64,000 nt of DNA from Solitalea longa (GCF_002920915.1 NZ_PQVF01000014.1:271-64270), one strand, 5' to 3'; counted from the first letter of the stretch, positions 44,561-53,604 are shown. Notes: a model not told the origin generated them from the sequence alone. Program-made: numbers and translations.

Positions 44561-45259
44561 ATGTTAACTATAGGTGTAACGGATTGCAGTAAGTACAGTA
44601 ATTATAGCAACTGGATAATTTCGGGCAGTGATGATATTGAGATCATCAAGCTGAGCCCTGCAAAGGCAAATGTTGAAGATCTCAAAAAGTGTCATGGTTT
44701 GTTGCTTACCGGTGGCGAAGATGTAAATCCTCAGTTTTATAATAAGCCTGAATACCTGAAATATTGTTATGCCGATGATGTGAACGAAACTCGTGATGAG
44801 TTTGAGTTACAATTATTGGAACTAGCGATAATGGATAATCTGCCAATTTTAGGTATTTGCCGAGGGATGCAGATCGCTAATGTTTTTTTCGGAGGAACAC
44901 TCATTCCCGATATTCCTTCATGGGATAAACCTTCTCATTCAAAACTTCTGGATGGAAATGATCAATATCATCAGGTACAAGTCGATGATTCTTCATGGTT
45001 ATCAAAAGTTTTGACCCAAAAACAAGGACTGATCAATAGTAATCATCACCAGAGTGTTGATAAGGTTGGAGAGTTATTAAAGATCAGCGCCTGCTCTCCG
45101 GACGGGGTTGTTGAAGCTATTGAGTGGAAAGAACCTGATAAAAAGTCTTTCCTCTGCATGGTTCAATGGCATCCTGAACGTATGAATGATCAGGAAAGCC
45201 CCTTTGTGAGGAATATAAAAAATACATTTCTAACTGCTTCAAAGGAAAAATCAGTTTAG
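44561..45259 (+). CDS. Gamma-glutamyl hydrolase of the peptidase C26 / PuuD type
   Basis: A 232-residue class I glutamine-amidotransferase-like hydrolase. The nucleophile Cys is in LGICRGMQIANVFFGG, and His and Glu are in VQWHPERM. This is the PuuD/IpuF group that splits gamma-glutamyl amides, here predicted to release glutamate and the final amino acid. It starts 16 bases after the alcohol dehydrogenase and stops 3 bases before the aldehyde dehydrogenase. Confidence 0.86.
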   Translation: MLTIGVTDCSKYSNYSNWIISGSDDIEIIKLSPAKANVEDLKKCHGLLLTGGEDVNPQFYNKPEYLKYCYADDVNETRDEFELQLLELAIMDNLPILGICRGMQIANVFFGGTLIPDIPSWDKPSHSKLLDGNDQYHQVQVDDSSWLSKVLTQKQGLINSNHHQSVDKVGELLKISACSPDGVVEAIEWKEPDKKSFLCMVQWHPERMNDQESPFVRNIKNTFLTASKEKSV

Positions 45260-45262
45260 TTC

Positions 45263-46648
45263 ATGTTCTTTAAACCTACTGCTATGAATATTATTAATCC
45301 GGCTACAGAAGAAATAATTGCAACAATAGATGAAGATACCCAGGAAACACTCCATCGAAAGTTTGAAATTCTTCAAACTGGACAGATCGCTTGGGCTCGG
45401 CAACCATTAGCGGAACGGATAAAGATTATTCTCAGTTTTTATCATTTGCTGGAAGATGAAATAGAATATTTAGCTGGAGTACTCACCTCGGAAGTAGGAA
45501 AGCCATTAAATCAAAGTCGTAATGAGATAAATGGAGCAAGAAATCGTATTACTTGGATGCTCAATAATGCTGAAAAATACTTAAGCGACGAATGGATGAC
45601 AATTGGTGAAGGTCTAAAAGAGAAAATTACCTATGAGCCGTTAGGGGTTATTTGCAATATCTCCGCCTGGAACTATCCTTATTTGGTGGGTGTAAATGTA
45701 TTTATTCCGGCATTGTTAGCTGGCAATGCGGTGATGTATAAGCCTTCAGAGTTCTCAACGCTAACGGGTATACAAATAGGTAAATTATTAAAACAAGCGG
45801 GACTTCCTGACCAGGTGTTTCAAACAGCTCTGGGAGCAAAAACAACTGGAGAAGCTTTGCTGGATATGGATTTTGAGGGTTATTTCTTCACAGGTTCTTA
45901 CCAAACGGGAAAATATATTTATGAACGAGTTGCTACTAAAATGGTTCCTTGTCAGTTGGAGCTAGGTGGTAAAGACCCACTTTATGTGGCTGATGATGTG
46001 AACGATATTGAAGCGGTAGCCGCTTCAACCGCCGATGGTGCATTTTACAATAATGGACAAAGCTGCTGTGCCGTAGAGCGTATTTATGTGCATGAGCGGA
46101 TTTATGATGAATATGTTAATGCGTTTTTGAAAGAGGTTAGATCATGGAAAGTAGGGTTGCCAACAGAAGATGGTGTGTATTTAGGTCCGTTAACTCGAAA
46201 GAACCAAATAGCTATTCTTGATCAACAAGTGAATGAAGCTATTGAAAAGGGTGCGATTCTTCAAACTGGAGGTAAACGATCAGATGGTAAAGGGTATTAT
46301 TTTGAACCTACGGTTTTAACAGATGTGACAAATGAGATGAGGGTTATGCAAGAAGAAAGTTTCGGTCCTATTATCGGAATAATGAAAGTGAAAGATGATA
46401 TGGAAGCGTTAAAGCTGATGCAGGATACCCAGTATGGATTAACGGCGGCTGTGTATGCTAATGAAAAAGAGCGGGCCGAGCGAATACTGAACCAAATTAA
46501 TACCGGAACGGGTTACTGGAACTGCTGCGACCGGGTGAGTGCAGCCCTGCCCTGGAGCGGACGGAAACATTCGGGCTTTGGCGCCACACTTTCCCATCAA
46601 GGTTTTCGGGCATTTACAAAACCGAAAGCCTGGCATATGAGGGAGTAA
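45263..46648 (+). CDS. NAD(P)-dependent aldehyde dehydrogenase
   Basis: A 461-residue ALDH: ISAWNYPYLVGVNVFIPALLAGNAVMYKPSE (cofactor binding, about residues 131-161), catalytic Glu in LELGGKDPLYVADD, and the catalytic Cys in NNGQSCCAVERIYV. It probably oxidises the gamma-glutamyl aldehyde made by the iron dehydrogenase. The start is ambiguous: an internal ATG at 45284 gives the usual MNIINPATEE opening. It is the last gene of the cassette, followed by a terminator. Confidence 0.87.
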   Translation: MFFKPTAMNIINPATEEIIATIDEDTQETLHRKFEILQTGQIAWARQPLAERIKIILSFYHLLEDEIEYLAGVLTSEVGKPLNQSRNEINGARNRITWMLNNAEKYLSDEWMTIGEGLKEKITYEPLGVICNISAWNYPYLVGVNVFIPALLAGNAVMYKPSEFSTLTGIQIGKLLKQAGLPDQVFQTALGAKTTGEALLDMDFEGYFFTGSYQTGKYIYERVATKMVPCQLELGGKDPLYVADDVNDIEAVAASTADGAFYNNGQSCCAVERIYVHERIYDEYVNAFLKEVRSWKVGLPTEDGVYLGPLTRKNQIAILDQQVNEAIEKGAILQTGGKRSDGKGYYFEPTVLTDVTNEMRVMQEESFGPIIGIMKVKDDMEALKLMQDTQYGLTAAVYANEKERAERILNQINTGTGYWNCCDRVSAALPWSGRKHSGFGATLSHQGFRAFTKPKAWHMRE

Positions 46649-46677
46649 TTGCCTAATCGCCAATAATTTTATGACAC

Positions 46678-46713
46678 AAGCCATGGTTACAAAAGAATCA
46701 TGGCTTATTGTTT
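46678..46713 (+). terminator. Terminator after the aldehyde dehydrogenase gene
   Basis: AAGCCATG (46678-46685) pairs with CATGGCTT (46699-46706), extended by GTT/AAT. Its loop and 3' flank (GGTTACAAAAGAATC, GGCTTATTGTT) are nearly identical to the terminator at 40566-40604. Confidence 0.7.
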
Positions 46714-46803
46714 ATTATACACTTAGCATTTCTTTCTTAATATTTTATTGATTTTAGATATTCGTTAATTTAAATAACAAAATGACAATAAATTAAATAT
46801 TGC

Positions 46804-46833
46804 ATTGACAAAATGATAATATTTCTTAATTTG
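46804..46833 (+). promoter_or_regulatory. Promoter for PEP carboxylase
   Basis: ATTG (46804-46807) and TTAATTTG (46826-46833, one mismatch to TAnnTTTG) with an 18-base spacer. The ATG is 23 bases downstream. Confidence 0.5.
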
Positions 46834-46856
46834 CGTTTCAATTCAATTTGTACAAA

Positions 46857-49637
46857 ATGGAACACCTGAGTGATGCACTACTGAATGACCTGCATTTGGT
46901 TAAAGAACGTATGGGAAATTCATTCCATGATCTGGAATTTATTCTAACTTGTTTAAAAGAAGTTTTGGAAGAGAGCGGAGAAAGCGATTTGGCCCGTTTT
47001 ATTCCATGGATAAATGAAGAAACACCCAAGGGTGTGGAACTTGGAATTAAGCATATTCAGTTATATTCAATGGTGTTTCATGTATTGAATTTAATTGAGG
47101 TGAATGGCGCTGTTCAACATCGTCGGAAAAAAGAAAGCGACTGCTTGTCTAGTGCCAATGGACTTTGGGCCCAAAAGCTTCATAATTTAAAGAAAGAGGG
47201 TTTATCGGCCGCTGAAATCGCCGGTAAATTAAATACCGTTAAGGTTGAGCCTGTTTTAACGGCTCACCCTACCGAGGCAAAACGTATCACAGTTCTTGAG
47301 CATCACCGTCAGCTTTATTTGTTGTTAGTACAACGTCAAAATTCAATGTTTTCTGAGCAGGAACAAGCTCAGATCACGGATGAGATCAAATTACTTTTGG
47401 ATACATTATGGCGTACCGGTGAGATTTACCTGGAAAAACCTAATGTTGAATCGGAGCTGCGCAATGTACTCCACTATTTAACTAATGTTTTTCCGGATGT
47501 TCTTCCTATTCTCGACCGCCGCTTAGAGCAAGCTTGGGTAGATGCAGGCTTTGATCCGGAAATGATCGAGGACATTCGTAACCGTCCAAAGATTTCTTTT
47601 GGAAACTGGGTTGGGGGGGACAGAGATGGGCACCCGTTGGTAACAGATGTTGTAACGGCCGAAACATTAAAAACACTACGTCTGAATGCATTTGTGGTAA
47701 TTCGCCGTTCGTTGCTGGACCTAGTGAAAAAACTAAGCTTTACACATTCTTTGGATGAAGCTGATCCGGCATTGCAACTGCGTATGCTCGAAATGCGGGC
47801 GGTTCTGGGGAAGGAAGGTGACGAAGCGTTTTTTAGGAACAATGGTGAATGTTTTCGTCAGTTTGTGAACCTCTGCCTGGCTATGCTTCCTGTAAAAGTT
47901 AAGCGTAACCACCTTGTTGAACTTAAGGAGGAGAATGTTGGTTATACTTATGCAACGGAACTTTTAAATGATCTGGTTCTTTTAAGAGAATCAATGATCA
48001 AATACGGAGCGAAGCGCGCCGCTTTAAGTTATTTGAATAATGCAATTCGAGTGGTAGATACATTTGGTTTTCATTTAGCTAAACTGGATGTTCGCCAAAA
48101 CTCTGCTTTCCACGATAAAGCCATTGACCAGTTGCTTCATGCCAGTGCATTAAATGGCGACACCTATGCAAACTGGACGGAAGAGCGTAAGCAAATGTTT
48201 TTGAACTGCGAGCTTCAATACAACAGGCCATTTGTTCATCCTTCAATTAAGTTGCAAGAAAATGCCAGTGCCGTTTTAAAAACGTACGACGAGTTGGCAA
48301 AGCATGTTGAGAAATATGGAAATGCGGCAATTGGTTCATTAATAGTGAGCATGACTCGCAGCGTTTCCGATTTGTTAGCGGTTTATTTATTGCAGCGCGA
48401 AGCAGGGCTTTCGGAGTTTACCGAAGACGGTTTAGTTTGCTATTTGCCTGTGGTTCCTTTGTTTGAAACCATCGGTGATTTGGAAAACAGTATAGATATC
48501 ATGGAAACCTTCCTGTCGCATCCGGTTACGCAACGCAGTTTGGCTTACCAACGTAAGCAATCAAACGGTGCCGACCTGGTACAAATGGTAATGGTGGGAT
48601 ATAGTGATAGTAATAAGGATGGTGGTATCCTGGCTTCTCAGTGGTCATTGTATAAAGCTCAGTATGCTCTGGCCGAAATTGGCAAGAAACACGGCGTTCG
48701 TATTCGTTTCTTCCATGGCCGCGGAGGTTCAGTAAGCCGTGGGGCAGGACCTGCAAATTGGTTTATTCAGGCATTGCCGCATTCTTCGTTACAAGGAGAC
48801 TTAAGAGAGACGGAACAAGGTGAAACCATCGAGCAGAAATATGCCAATAAAATGAACGCCAGTTATAACCTGGAATTGTTATTGGCCGGAACTGCTTCTT
48901 CTACATTATTACAACAGCATAAACCTAGAACACCTCATTCATTAGGTGCTATTTTTGAATGGATGGCAACAGAAAGCTGTGAGTTTTATGGCAAATTGAT
49001 TCATAACCCTAATTTCATTCACTTCTTTAGTCAGGCTACGCCAATTGATGCAATCGAATCAAGTAAAATTGGTTCGCGTCCGGCACGTAGAACCGGAGAA
49101 CGCACCTTGGCCGATCTGAGAGCAATTCCTTGGGTATTCAGCTGGAATCAAACCCGCTGCAATATGACCAGTTGGTACGGCGTTGGATATACCCTTGAGC
49201 GTTTATTCAGCGAACAGCCTGAGAATTTTAGCCGCTTAAAAGAAGCCTTAAATACCGATCCTTTGGTAAGGTATGTATTCACGAATGTGGAATCATCGCT
49301 TGATTCAACTGACGAAGAAATTATCAAGGCTTATGCCGATTTGATGACCAATTTGGAAGCGAAAGATGAAATTCTGGAATTGTTGCTTGAAGAGCTGAAC
49401 AGAACCCGGGCTATGTTTGCTAAACTTCAGGACAGTAGTTTTGAAGAGCGTCGTGAAAATCGTTATCATTCAACCCAACTGAGAGCGGTGGCGCTAAAAC
49501 CACTTCATCAAAGTCAAATAAGGTTGTTAAAACAATGGAGAGAAATGAAGAAGACCGGAGAGGATACTGAAGAAATTCTGATAACGCTTCTTACTTCCAT
49601 AAATGCCATTGCAAGTGCACTTGGAACAACCGGATAA
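46857..49637 (+). CDS. ppc: Phosphoenolpyruvate carboxylase
   Basis: A 926-residue enzyme. Catalytic segments are EPVLTAHPTEAKRITV (His), FGNWVGGDRDGHPLVT, MVGYSDSNKDGG and FHGRGGSVSRGAGP. It fixes bicarbonate on PEP to make oxaloacetate, feeding the TCA cycle. The length is slightly above the E. coli enzyme (883). The ATG at 46857 is preferred to a TTG three codons earlier. It is monocistronic, with its own promoter and terminator. Confidence 0.96.
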   Translation: MEHLSDALLNDLHLVKERMGNSFHDLEFILTCLKEVLEESGESDLARFIPWINEETPKGVELGIKHIQLYSMVFHVLNLIEVNGAVQHRRKKESDCLSSANGLWAQKLHNLKKEGLSAAEIAGKLNTVKVEPVLTAHPTEAKRITVLEHHRQLYLLLVQRQNSMFSEQEQAQITDEIKLLLDTLWRTGEIYLEKPNVESELRNVLHYLTNVFPDVLPILDRRLEQAWVDAGFDPEMIEDIRNRPKISFGNWVGGDRDGHPLVTDVVTAETLKTLRLNAFVVIRRSLLDLVKKLSFTHSLDEADPALQLRMLEMRAVLGKEGDEAFFRNNGECFRQFVNLCLAMLPVKVKRNHLVELKEENVGYTYATELLNDLVLLRESMIKYGAKRAALSYLNNAIRVVDTFGFHLAKLDVRQNSAFHDKAIDQLLHASALNGDTYANWTEERKQMFLNCELQYNRPFVHPSIKLQENASAVLKTYDELAKHVEKYGNAAIGSLIVSMTRSVSDLLAVYLLQREAGLSEFTEDGLVCYLPVVPLFETIGDLENSIDIMETFLSHPVTQRSLAYQRKQSNGADLVQMVMVGYSDSNKDGGILASQWSLYKAQYALAEIGKKHGVRIRFFHGRGGSVSRGAGPANWFIQALPHSSLQGDLRETEQGETIEQKYANKMNASYNLELLLAGTASSTLLQQHKPRTPHSLGAIFEWMATESCEFYGKLIHNPNFIHFFSQATPIDAIESSKIGSRPARRTGERTLADLRAIPWVFSWNQTRCNMTSWYGVGYTLERLFSEQPENFSRLKEALNTDPLVRYVFTNVESSLDSTDEEIIKAYADLMTNLEAKDEILELLLEELNRTRAMFAKLQDSSFEERRENRYHSTQLRAVALKPLHQSQIRLLKQWREMKKTGEDTEEILITLLTSINAIASALGTTG

Positions 49638-49662
49638 TAAATCAAGTTCAATTATATACATG

Positions 49663-49696
49663 AGCGCCTTTGATTATTTCGAAGGTGCTTTTTTAT
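49663..49696 (+). terminator. Terminator after ppc
   Basis: AGCGCCTT (49663-49670) pairs with AAGGTGCT (49682-49689) with one G-U pair, followed by TTTTTTATTTTT. Confidence 0.8.
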
Positions 49697-49852
49697 TTTT
49701 AAAAAGGCATGTCAAAAGCCACTATCTCGCAACCTTTGTCATTTTAAGATCATTTTACCGCTAATTAAATGATTGATAATTAATTACTTGTATTAAAGTC
49801 AAGCTGAGTGTGAATTATTTTACTTAACATTGCGCCTTAAAAAATTAACATA

Positions 49853-51949
49853 ATGTTAACCAACTTTCAACCAAAAAGATTTACCCCTATTTTAATTTTG
49901 GTATCGTTGATCGTGATTGTTTCGATGATTACGCGGACGGTATTGATTTTTCACCCTACTACTGATCTTCATGGTTCATATGGCTCACTTTTAGGTGTTT
50001 ATGGACTGGGTTTATTGTACGACCTGTGTATGGCATCGTTTGCTGCTATTCCTTTTGTGCTCTATTTATGGTTTTATAATGATTCGGTTTACAAAAAACC
50101 TTATATCTATATTTTAACAGGTGGATTTATCGCTCTTATTAGTGTTTTATTATTTACCAATATTATTCCTTCCGATTTCAGTAAGCCACTGTTCAAAGGC
50201 TTTGTTGGGTATGTTATATTTCGCTTAGCTGTATATATATTTCTTTGGAAAAAAGAAGAAGCTTTCAGAGTAAAATGGCGAAAAGCGGTTTTGATGATCG
50301 ATTTCTTTGTTGTTTGCTGGTTATTGGTTTTCAATGGAGTAAGCGAATGGTTTTTTTGGAACGAATTCGGTACTCGATACAACTTTATTGCTGTTGATTA
50401 TTTGATCTACACAAACGAGGTAGTTGGAAATATACAACAATCTTATCCCTTACCTTTGCTAGTCACTTTAATAACTCTTGTAACAGGGGGAGTATTTTGG
50501 ATAATTCGCAAGCCATTAATCCAAAGTGTTGAGACGCCTTCTCCTATTTTGAAAAGAAGCATGGTGGCCATTGCATTGCTTATTACTCCATTAGTTACAC
50601 ATTTTGTGGTAAAAAGCAGCTGGAGAGTTTTCAGTTCCAATACCTTTGCAAATGAGCTTGCTGGCAACGGTGTTTACCAGTTTGGCGAGGCTTTTCAAAA
50701 TAACCAACTCGATTATAACAAGTTTTATAAGCGACTATCAGATAAAGAAGCCTTTACCATTTTGCGTAAAGAGTTAAGTGCTCCAAATGCCAAATTTGTA
50801 AGTGATGATGTGTTTAATATTGAACGTGAAATCACTCATGATAAGCCAGAGCAAAAGAAAAACATCGTTTTAATAAGCGTTGAAAGTTTAAGCGCCGATT
50901 TTTTAGGGACTTTCGGTAATACTCAAAACATTACACCAAATCTCGATTCGTTAGCTAAGCACAGTTTATTGTTCGGTAATTTATATGCCAGCGGTACACG
51001 TACTGTTCGCGGGCTTGAAGCTTTATCGATGGGAATTGCGCCAACTCCTGGCCAAAGTATGGTTAAGCGTCCGGATAATCATAATATGTTTACCATTGGT
51101 TCAGTTTTGCGTAGTAAGGGTTATAAAACTCAATATGTTTACGGAGGATATAGCTACTTCGATAATATGAAAGAGTTTTTTAGTGGTAATGGATATGAGG
51201 TGATCGACCGCAGTGCTATTCCTGCTGATAAAGTTCATTATGAGAACATTTGGGGTGTTGCCGACGAAGATCTGTTTACACTTGCCTTGGATGTTCTGGA
51301 TAAGAACAGTAAAGAAGGAAAGCCTTTCTTTACCCAGGTAATGACTGTCAGCAACCATCGTCCGTATACTTATCCTGATGGACGTATTGACATTCCTTCC
51401 AGCAAACAAACAAGAGATGGTGGTGTAAAATATACCGATTATGCAATTGGTAAATTTATTCGTGAAGCCTCTCAAAAGCCTTGGTTCAATAATACAGTCT
51501 TTGTAATTGTTGCAGATCATTGTGCATCAAGCGCCGGAAAAACAGATTTGCCGGTAAACAAGTATCATATTCCTTGTTTAATTTACGCTCCCGGATATAT
51601 TGAGCCTAAGGTTGAAAACCGCTTGATGGCGCAAATAGATATTGCTCCAACTTTGCTGGGTTTGCTTAACTTAAATTATCGCAGTAAGTTTTTTGGTAAA
51701 GACTTATATCAAACCCCTATTGGGCAAGAGCATGCTTTTATCAGTACTTATCAAAGTTTAGGCTTGATAGAAAATGATACACTTTCGGTTCTTACACCGG
51801 TTAGACGTTCAGAACAATATATTCCAAATTTCAAAGATGGAAGTAAACAGAAAAAAGTAACCAGTGACGAACATTTAAAGGAAACGGTAGCCTTTTATCA
51901 ATGTGCTTCATGGCTATTAGCAAATAAGAAATACAATGCCTTGTACTAG
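49853..51949 (+). CDS. LTA-synthase-family membrane sulfatase
   Basis: A 698-residue protein with five N-terminal transmembrane helices (about residues 14-255) and a periplasmic alkaline-phosphatase-superfamily domain. The metal and nucleophile motifs are LISVESLSADFLGTFG, the Thr in ASGTRTVRGLEALSMG, SNHRPYTYP and IVADHCASS. In Gram-positives this family builds lipoteichoic acid; in Gram-negatives it transfers phosphoglycerol or phosphoethanolamine to glycans or lipids. The donor and acceptor here are unknown. It is monocistronic. Confidence 0.85.
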   Translation: MLTNFQPKRFTPILILVSLIVIVSMITRTVLIFHPTTDLHGSYGSLLGVYGLGLLYDLCMASFAAIPFVLYLWFYNDSVYKKPYIYILTGGFIALISVLLFTNIIPSDFSKPLFKGFVGYVIFRLAVYIFLWKKEEAFRVKWRKAVLMIDFFVVCWLLVFNGVSEWFFWNEFGTRYNFIAVDYLIYTNEVVGNIQQSYPLPLLVTLITLVTGGVFWIIRKPLIQSVETPSPILKRSMVAIALLITPLVTHFVVKSSWRVFSSNTFANELAGNGVYQFGEAFQNNQLDYNKFYKRLSDKEAFTILRKELSAPNAKFVSDDVFNIEREITHDKPEQKKNIVLISVESLSADFLGTFGNTQNITPNLDSLAKHSLLFGNLYASGTRTVRGLEALSMGIAPTPGQSMVKRPDNHNMFTIGSVLRSKGYKTQYVYGGYSYFDNMKEFFSGNGYEVIDRSAIPADKVHYENIWGVADEDLFTLALDVLDKNSKEGKPFFTQVMTVSNHRPYTYPDGRIDIPSSKQTRDGGVKYTDYAIGKFIREASQKPWFNNTVFVIVADHCASSAGKTDLPVNKYHIPCLIYAPGYIEPKVENRLMAQIDIAPTLLGLLNLNYRSKFFGKDLYQTPIGQEHAFISTYQSLGLIENDTLSVLTPVRRSEQYIPNFKDGSKQKKVTSDEHLKETVAFYQCASWLLANKKYNALY

Positions 51950-51966
51950 TTAGCAATCGGCAATCG

Positions 51967-52009
51967 ACAGTCGGCAGTCACCATTATGGAGACTGCCGAC
52001 TGTTTTTTT
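51967..52009 (+). terminator. Terminator after the sulfatase gene, built from an AGACTGCCGACTG unit
   Basis: ACAGTCGGCAGTC (51967-51979) and GACTGCCGACTGT (51991-52003) form a perfect 13-bp stem with an 11-base loop, followed by TTTTTTT. The right arm is a copy of a 13-mer also present at 52079 and 53591. Confidence 0.8.
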
Positions 52010-52061
52010 AATGCTTTATCTCCGGATCAGTTTCAAACTTTAATATCGAATAGATGGAGTA
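52008..52061 (-). pseudogene. Remnant of a duplicated msrB 3' end
   Basis: Read on the minus strand, these 54 bases give YSIYSILKFETDPEIKH and a stop. They align with the C-terminus of the intact MsrB ([18 protein letters not shown], stop), with one codon missing. Identical blocks include TTAAAGTTTGAA and GAT(C/T)CGGA. No start or catalytic part remains upstream. It lies just beyond the msrB stop, with repeat units on both sides. Confidence 0.65.
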
Positions 52062-52078
52062 ACAGTCTAGGAGATTGA

Positions 52079-52091
52079 AGACTGCCGACTG
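52079..52091 (+). repeat. AGACTGCCGACTG repeat unit between msrB and its remnant
   Basis: An exact copy of the 13-mer found at 51990-52002 and 53591-53603. It lies 5 bases beyond the msrB stop. Confidence 0.7.
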
Positions 52092-52095
52092 CCGG

Positions 52096-52611
52096 CTATT
52101 TCTTTACATCCGAATCAGGTTCAAACTTTAACGATACCGAATTAATACAATACCTGTCTCCTGTAGCCGTGGGTCCATCATCAAAAACATGACCTAAATG
52201 CCCTCCGCAGTTAACGCACAGTACTTCCGTTCTGATCATTCCAAAGCTGATGTCTTTATGGTATTCTATGGTGCCAGGAATGGCTTTATCGAAGCTTGGC
52301 CAACCACAATGCGAGTCGAACTTCGTGCCTGATTCAAATAATTTGGCTCCACAGGCTGCGCAATGGTACGTGCCTTTTTCATAGAAATTTTCGTATTTGC
52401 CGGTAAAAGGTCGTTCAGTTCCTTTTTGGCGCAGAACTGAATACTGCTCCGGTGTAAGTTCCTTTTTCCAATCTTCTTCCGTTTTTTGAACTTTATAGGT
52501 CATTTTTTTATCCTCCGTTTTTACTTCTGATTTATTGTGCTGCGCACATGCAGTCGTGCCGCAAAGCAATAAGACAAAAGTTGATAATAGGGTTGTTTTA
52601 AGCGTTTTCAT
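52096..52611 (-). CDS. msrB: Peptide-methionine (R)-S-oxide reductase, exported
   Basis: A 171-residue protein with an N-terminal signal whose lipobox-like TTAC (Cys near residue 22) suggests a lipoprotein. The MsrB domain follows: zinc pairs in [12 protein letters not shown] and [15 protein letters not shown], and the catalytic Cys in [13 protein letters not shown]. It reduces methionine-R-sulfoxide in periplasmic proteins. It is flanked by AGACTGCCGACTG repeats and followed by a vestige of a second msrB end. Confidence 0.93.
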   Translation of the reverse strand: MKTLKTTLLSTFVLLLCGTTACAQHNKSEVKTEDKKMTYKVQKTEEDWKKELTPEQYSVLRQKGTERPFTGKYENFYEKGTYHCAACGAKLFESGTKFDSHCGWPSFDKAIPGTIEYHKDISFGMIRTEVLCVNCGGHLGHVFDDGPTATGDRYCINSVSLKFEPDSDVKK

Positions 52612-52703
52612 TGAACTGAATTTTAATTCAGATATAGTTACGAAACGAAGTGAAATAGAGTTTTGTTTTTGGCCAACCGCAAGTAAAATATTACAATGAA
52701 GGA

Positions 52704-53495
52704 TTATTTCTCCATCTGCAGTTGTTTGATATTCTGTAAAAGAGCTTTTAAGTCGCTATTGTTGGCCAGCTCATGCTTTGCCGCCGCATAACCCATTCTA
52801 AAGATCTCGTCGGTACGTTTAACATGAAACAAACTGGTTCCACCCAATCCTTTGGGTTCAATGATTACATTGCAAAGAGGTTTCTTGCTATCGGTTCGTG
52901 CATTTAGGCTAATCACCACCGAACGTTCAATTATCGTTTTTATCCCACTTACCGAATCAATCCGATCTAAATGATTGCAGCACGATCCTATAATAAAGTC
53001 GCAGTCGTCCATGATCACTTCTACCGGAAAATTATCCAGCAATCCGCCATCAACATATACTTTACCATCAATTTCTATGGGCTTAAAAACGGCTGGGATA
53101 CAACTGGATGCTTGAATGGGCTTAATTAATTCACCTGAAGAAAAATAAGCGACCCGGGCATTGCCTATGTCGGTAGCGGCCACCACCAAAGGCGTTTTTA
53201 GCTCCTCAAAGGTTTTAGGTAGAAATTGCTGATAGAGAAGATTGGTGTTTTGTAACGATAATAACCCAAATCCTCTGATAGTAGGTTTTATGTACTTGAA
53301 AAGATTGGTGAATTTAAAGGTGTTAAGAATGAAATCGGGTTGATAACCATTGGCTAGAAAAGCGCCTACAATGGCTCCGGCACTTGTTCCCGAAATTTTT
53401 GAGAACGTGATACCTTCCTCGTACAATGCTTTTACCACCCCTAAATGAGCAATTCCGCGGATGCCTCCGCCCGACATTACCAAACCAATTTTCAT
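52704..53495 (-). CDS. Patatin-like phospholipase
   Basis: A 263-residue protein with the Ser-Asp dyad hydrolase motifs: oxyanion [14 protein letters not shown] (residues 7-20), nucleophile elbow GTSAGAIVG (Ser near 42) and DGG in [15 protein letters not shown] (Asp near 151). There is no signal peptide, so it is cytosolic or exported by an unknown route. It probably hydrolyses membrane lipids or acyl esters. It lies 92 bases upstream of msrB on the same strand. Confidence 0.87.
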   Translation of the reverse strand: MKIGLVMSGGGIRGIAHLGVVKALYEEGITFSKISGTSAGAIVGAFLANGYQPDFILNTFKFTNLFKYIKPTIRGFGLLSLQNTNLLYQQFLPKTFEELKTPLVVAATDIGNARVAYFSSGELIKPIQASSCIPAVFKPIEIDGKVYVDGGLLDNFPVEVIMDDCDFIIGSCCNHLDRIDSVSGIKTIIERSVVISLNARTDSKKPLCNVIIEPKGLGGTSLFHVKRTDEIFRMGYAAAKHELANNSDLKALLQNIKQLQMEK

Positions 53496-53508
53496 ATAGT
53501 GCTATTTT

Positions 53509-53603
53509 CAGTCGTCAGTCTTTTGGTCTTCAGTTGCCCGTAATCAGTCTTTTGCGTACTCCAGACTGAATATTGCTGACTGAGTACTGTAGACTGCCGA
53601 CTG
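53509..53603 (+). repeat. Large imperfect inverted repeat between gldB and the patatin gene
   Basis: CAGTCGTCAGTCT (53509-53521) pairs with AGACTGCCGACTG (53591-53603) at 12 of 13 positions. The interior is a series of AGTCTTTTG / CAGACTGA / CTGACTGAG words. It fills almost the whole 109-base spacer and shares its right arm with units near msrB. Confidence 0.7.
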
Positions 53604-53604
53604 C

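Noticed and set aside
40704-46648. Puu-type putrescine pathway
   Set aside because: There is no FAD amine oxidase (PuuB) or GABA transaminase (PuuE); an alcohol dehydrogenase is present instead.
47474-47842. A 122-codon antisense frame opposite ppc
   Set aside because: It has no recognisable motif and lies wholly within the conserved PEP carboxylase gene.
51101-51520. A 139-codon antisense frame opposite the sulfatase gene
   Set aside because: The sense strand carries the metal-binding motifs; the antisense peptide is unlike a folded protein.
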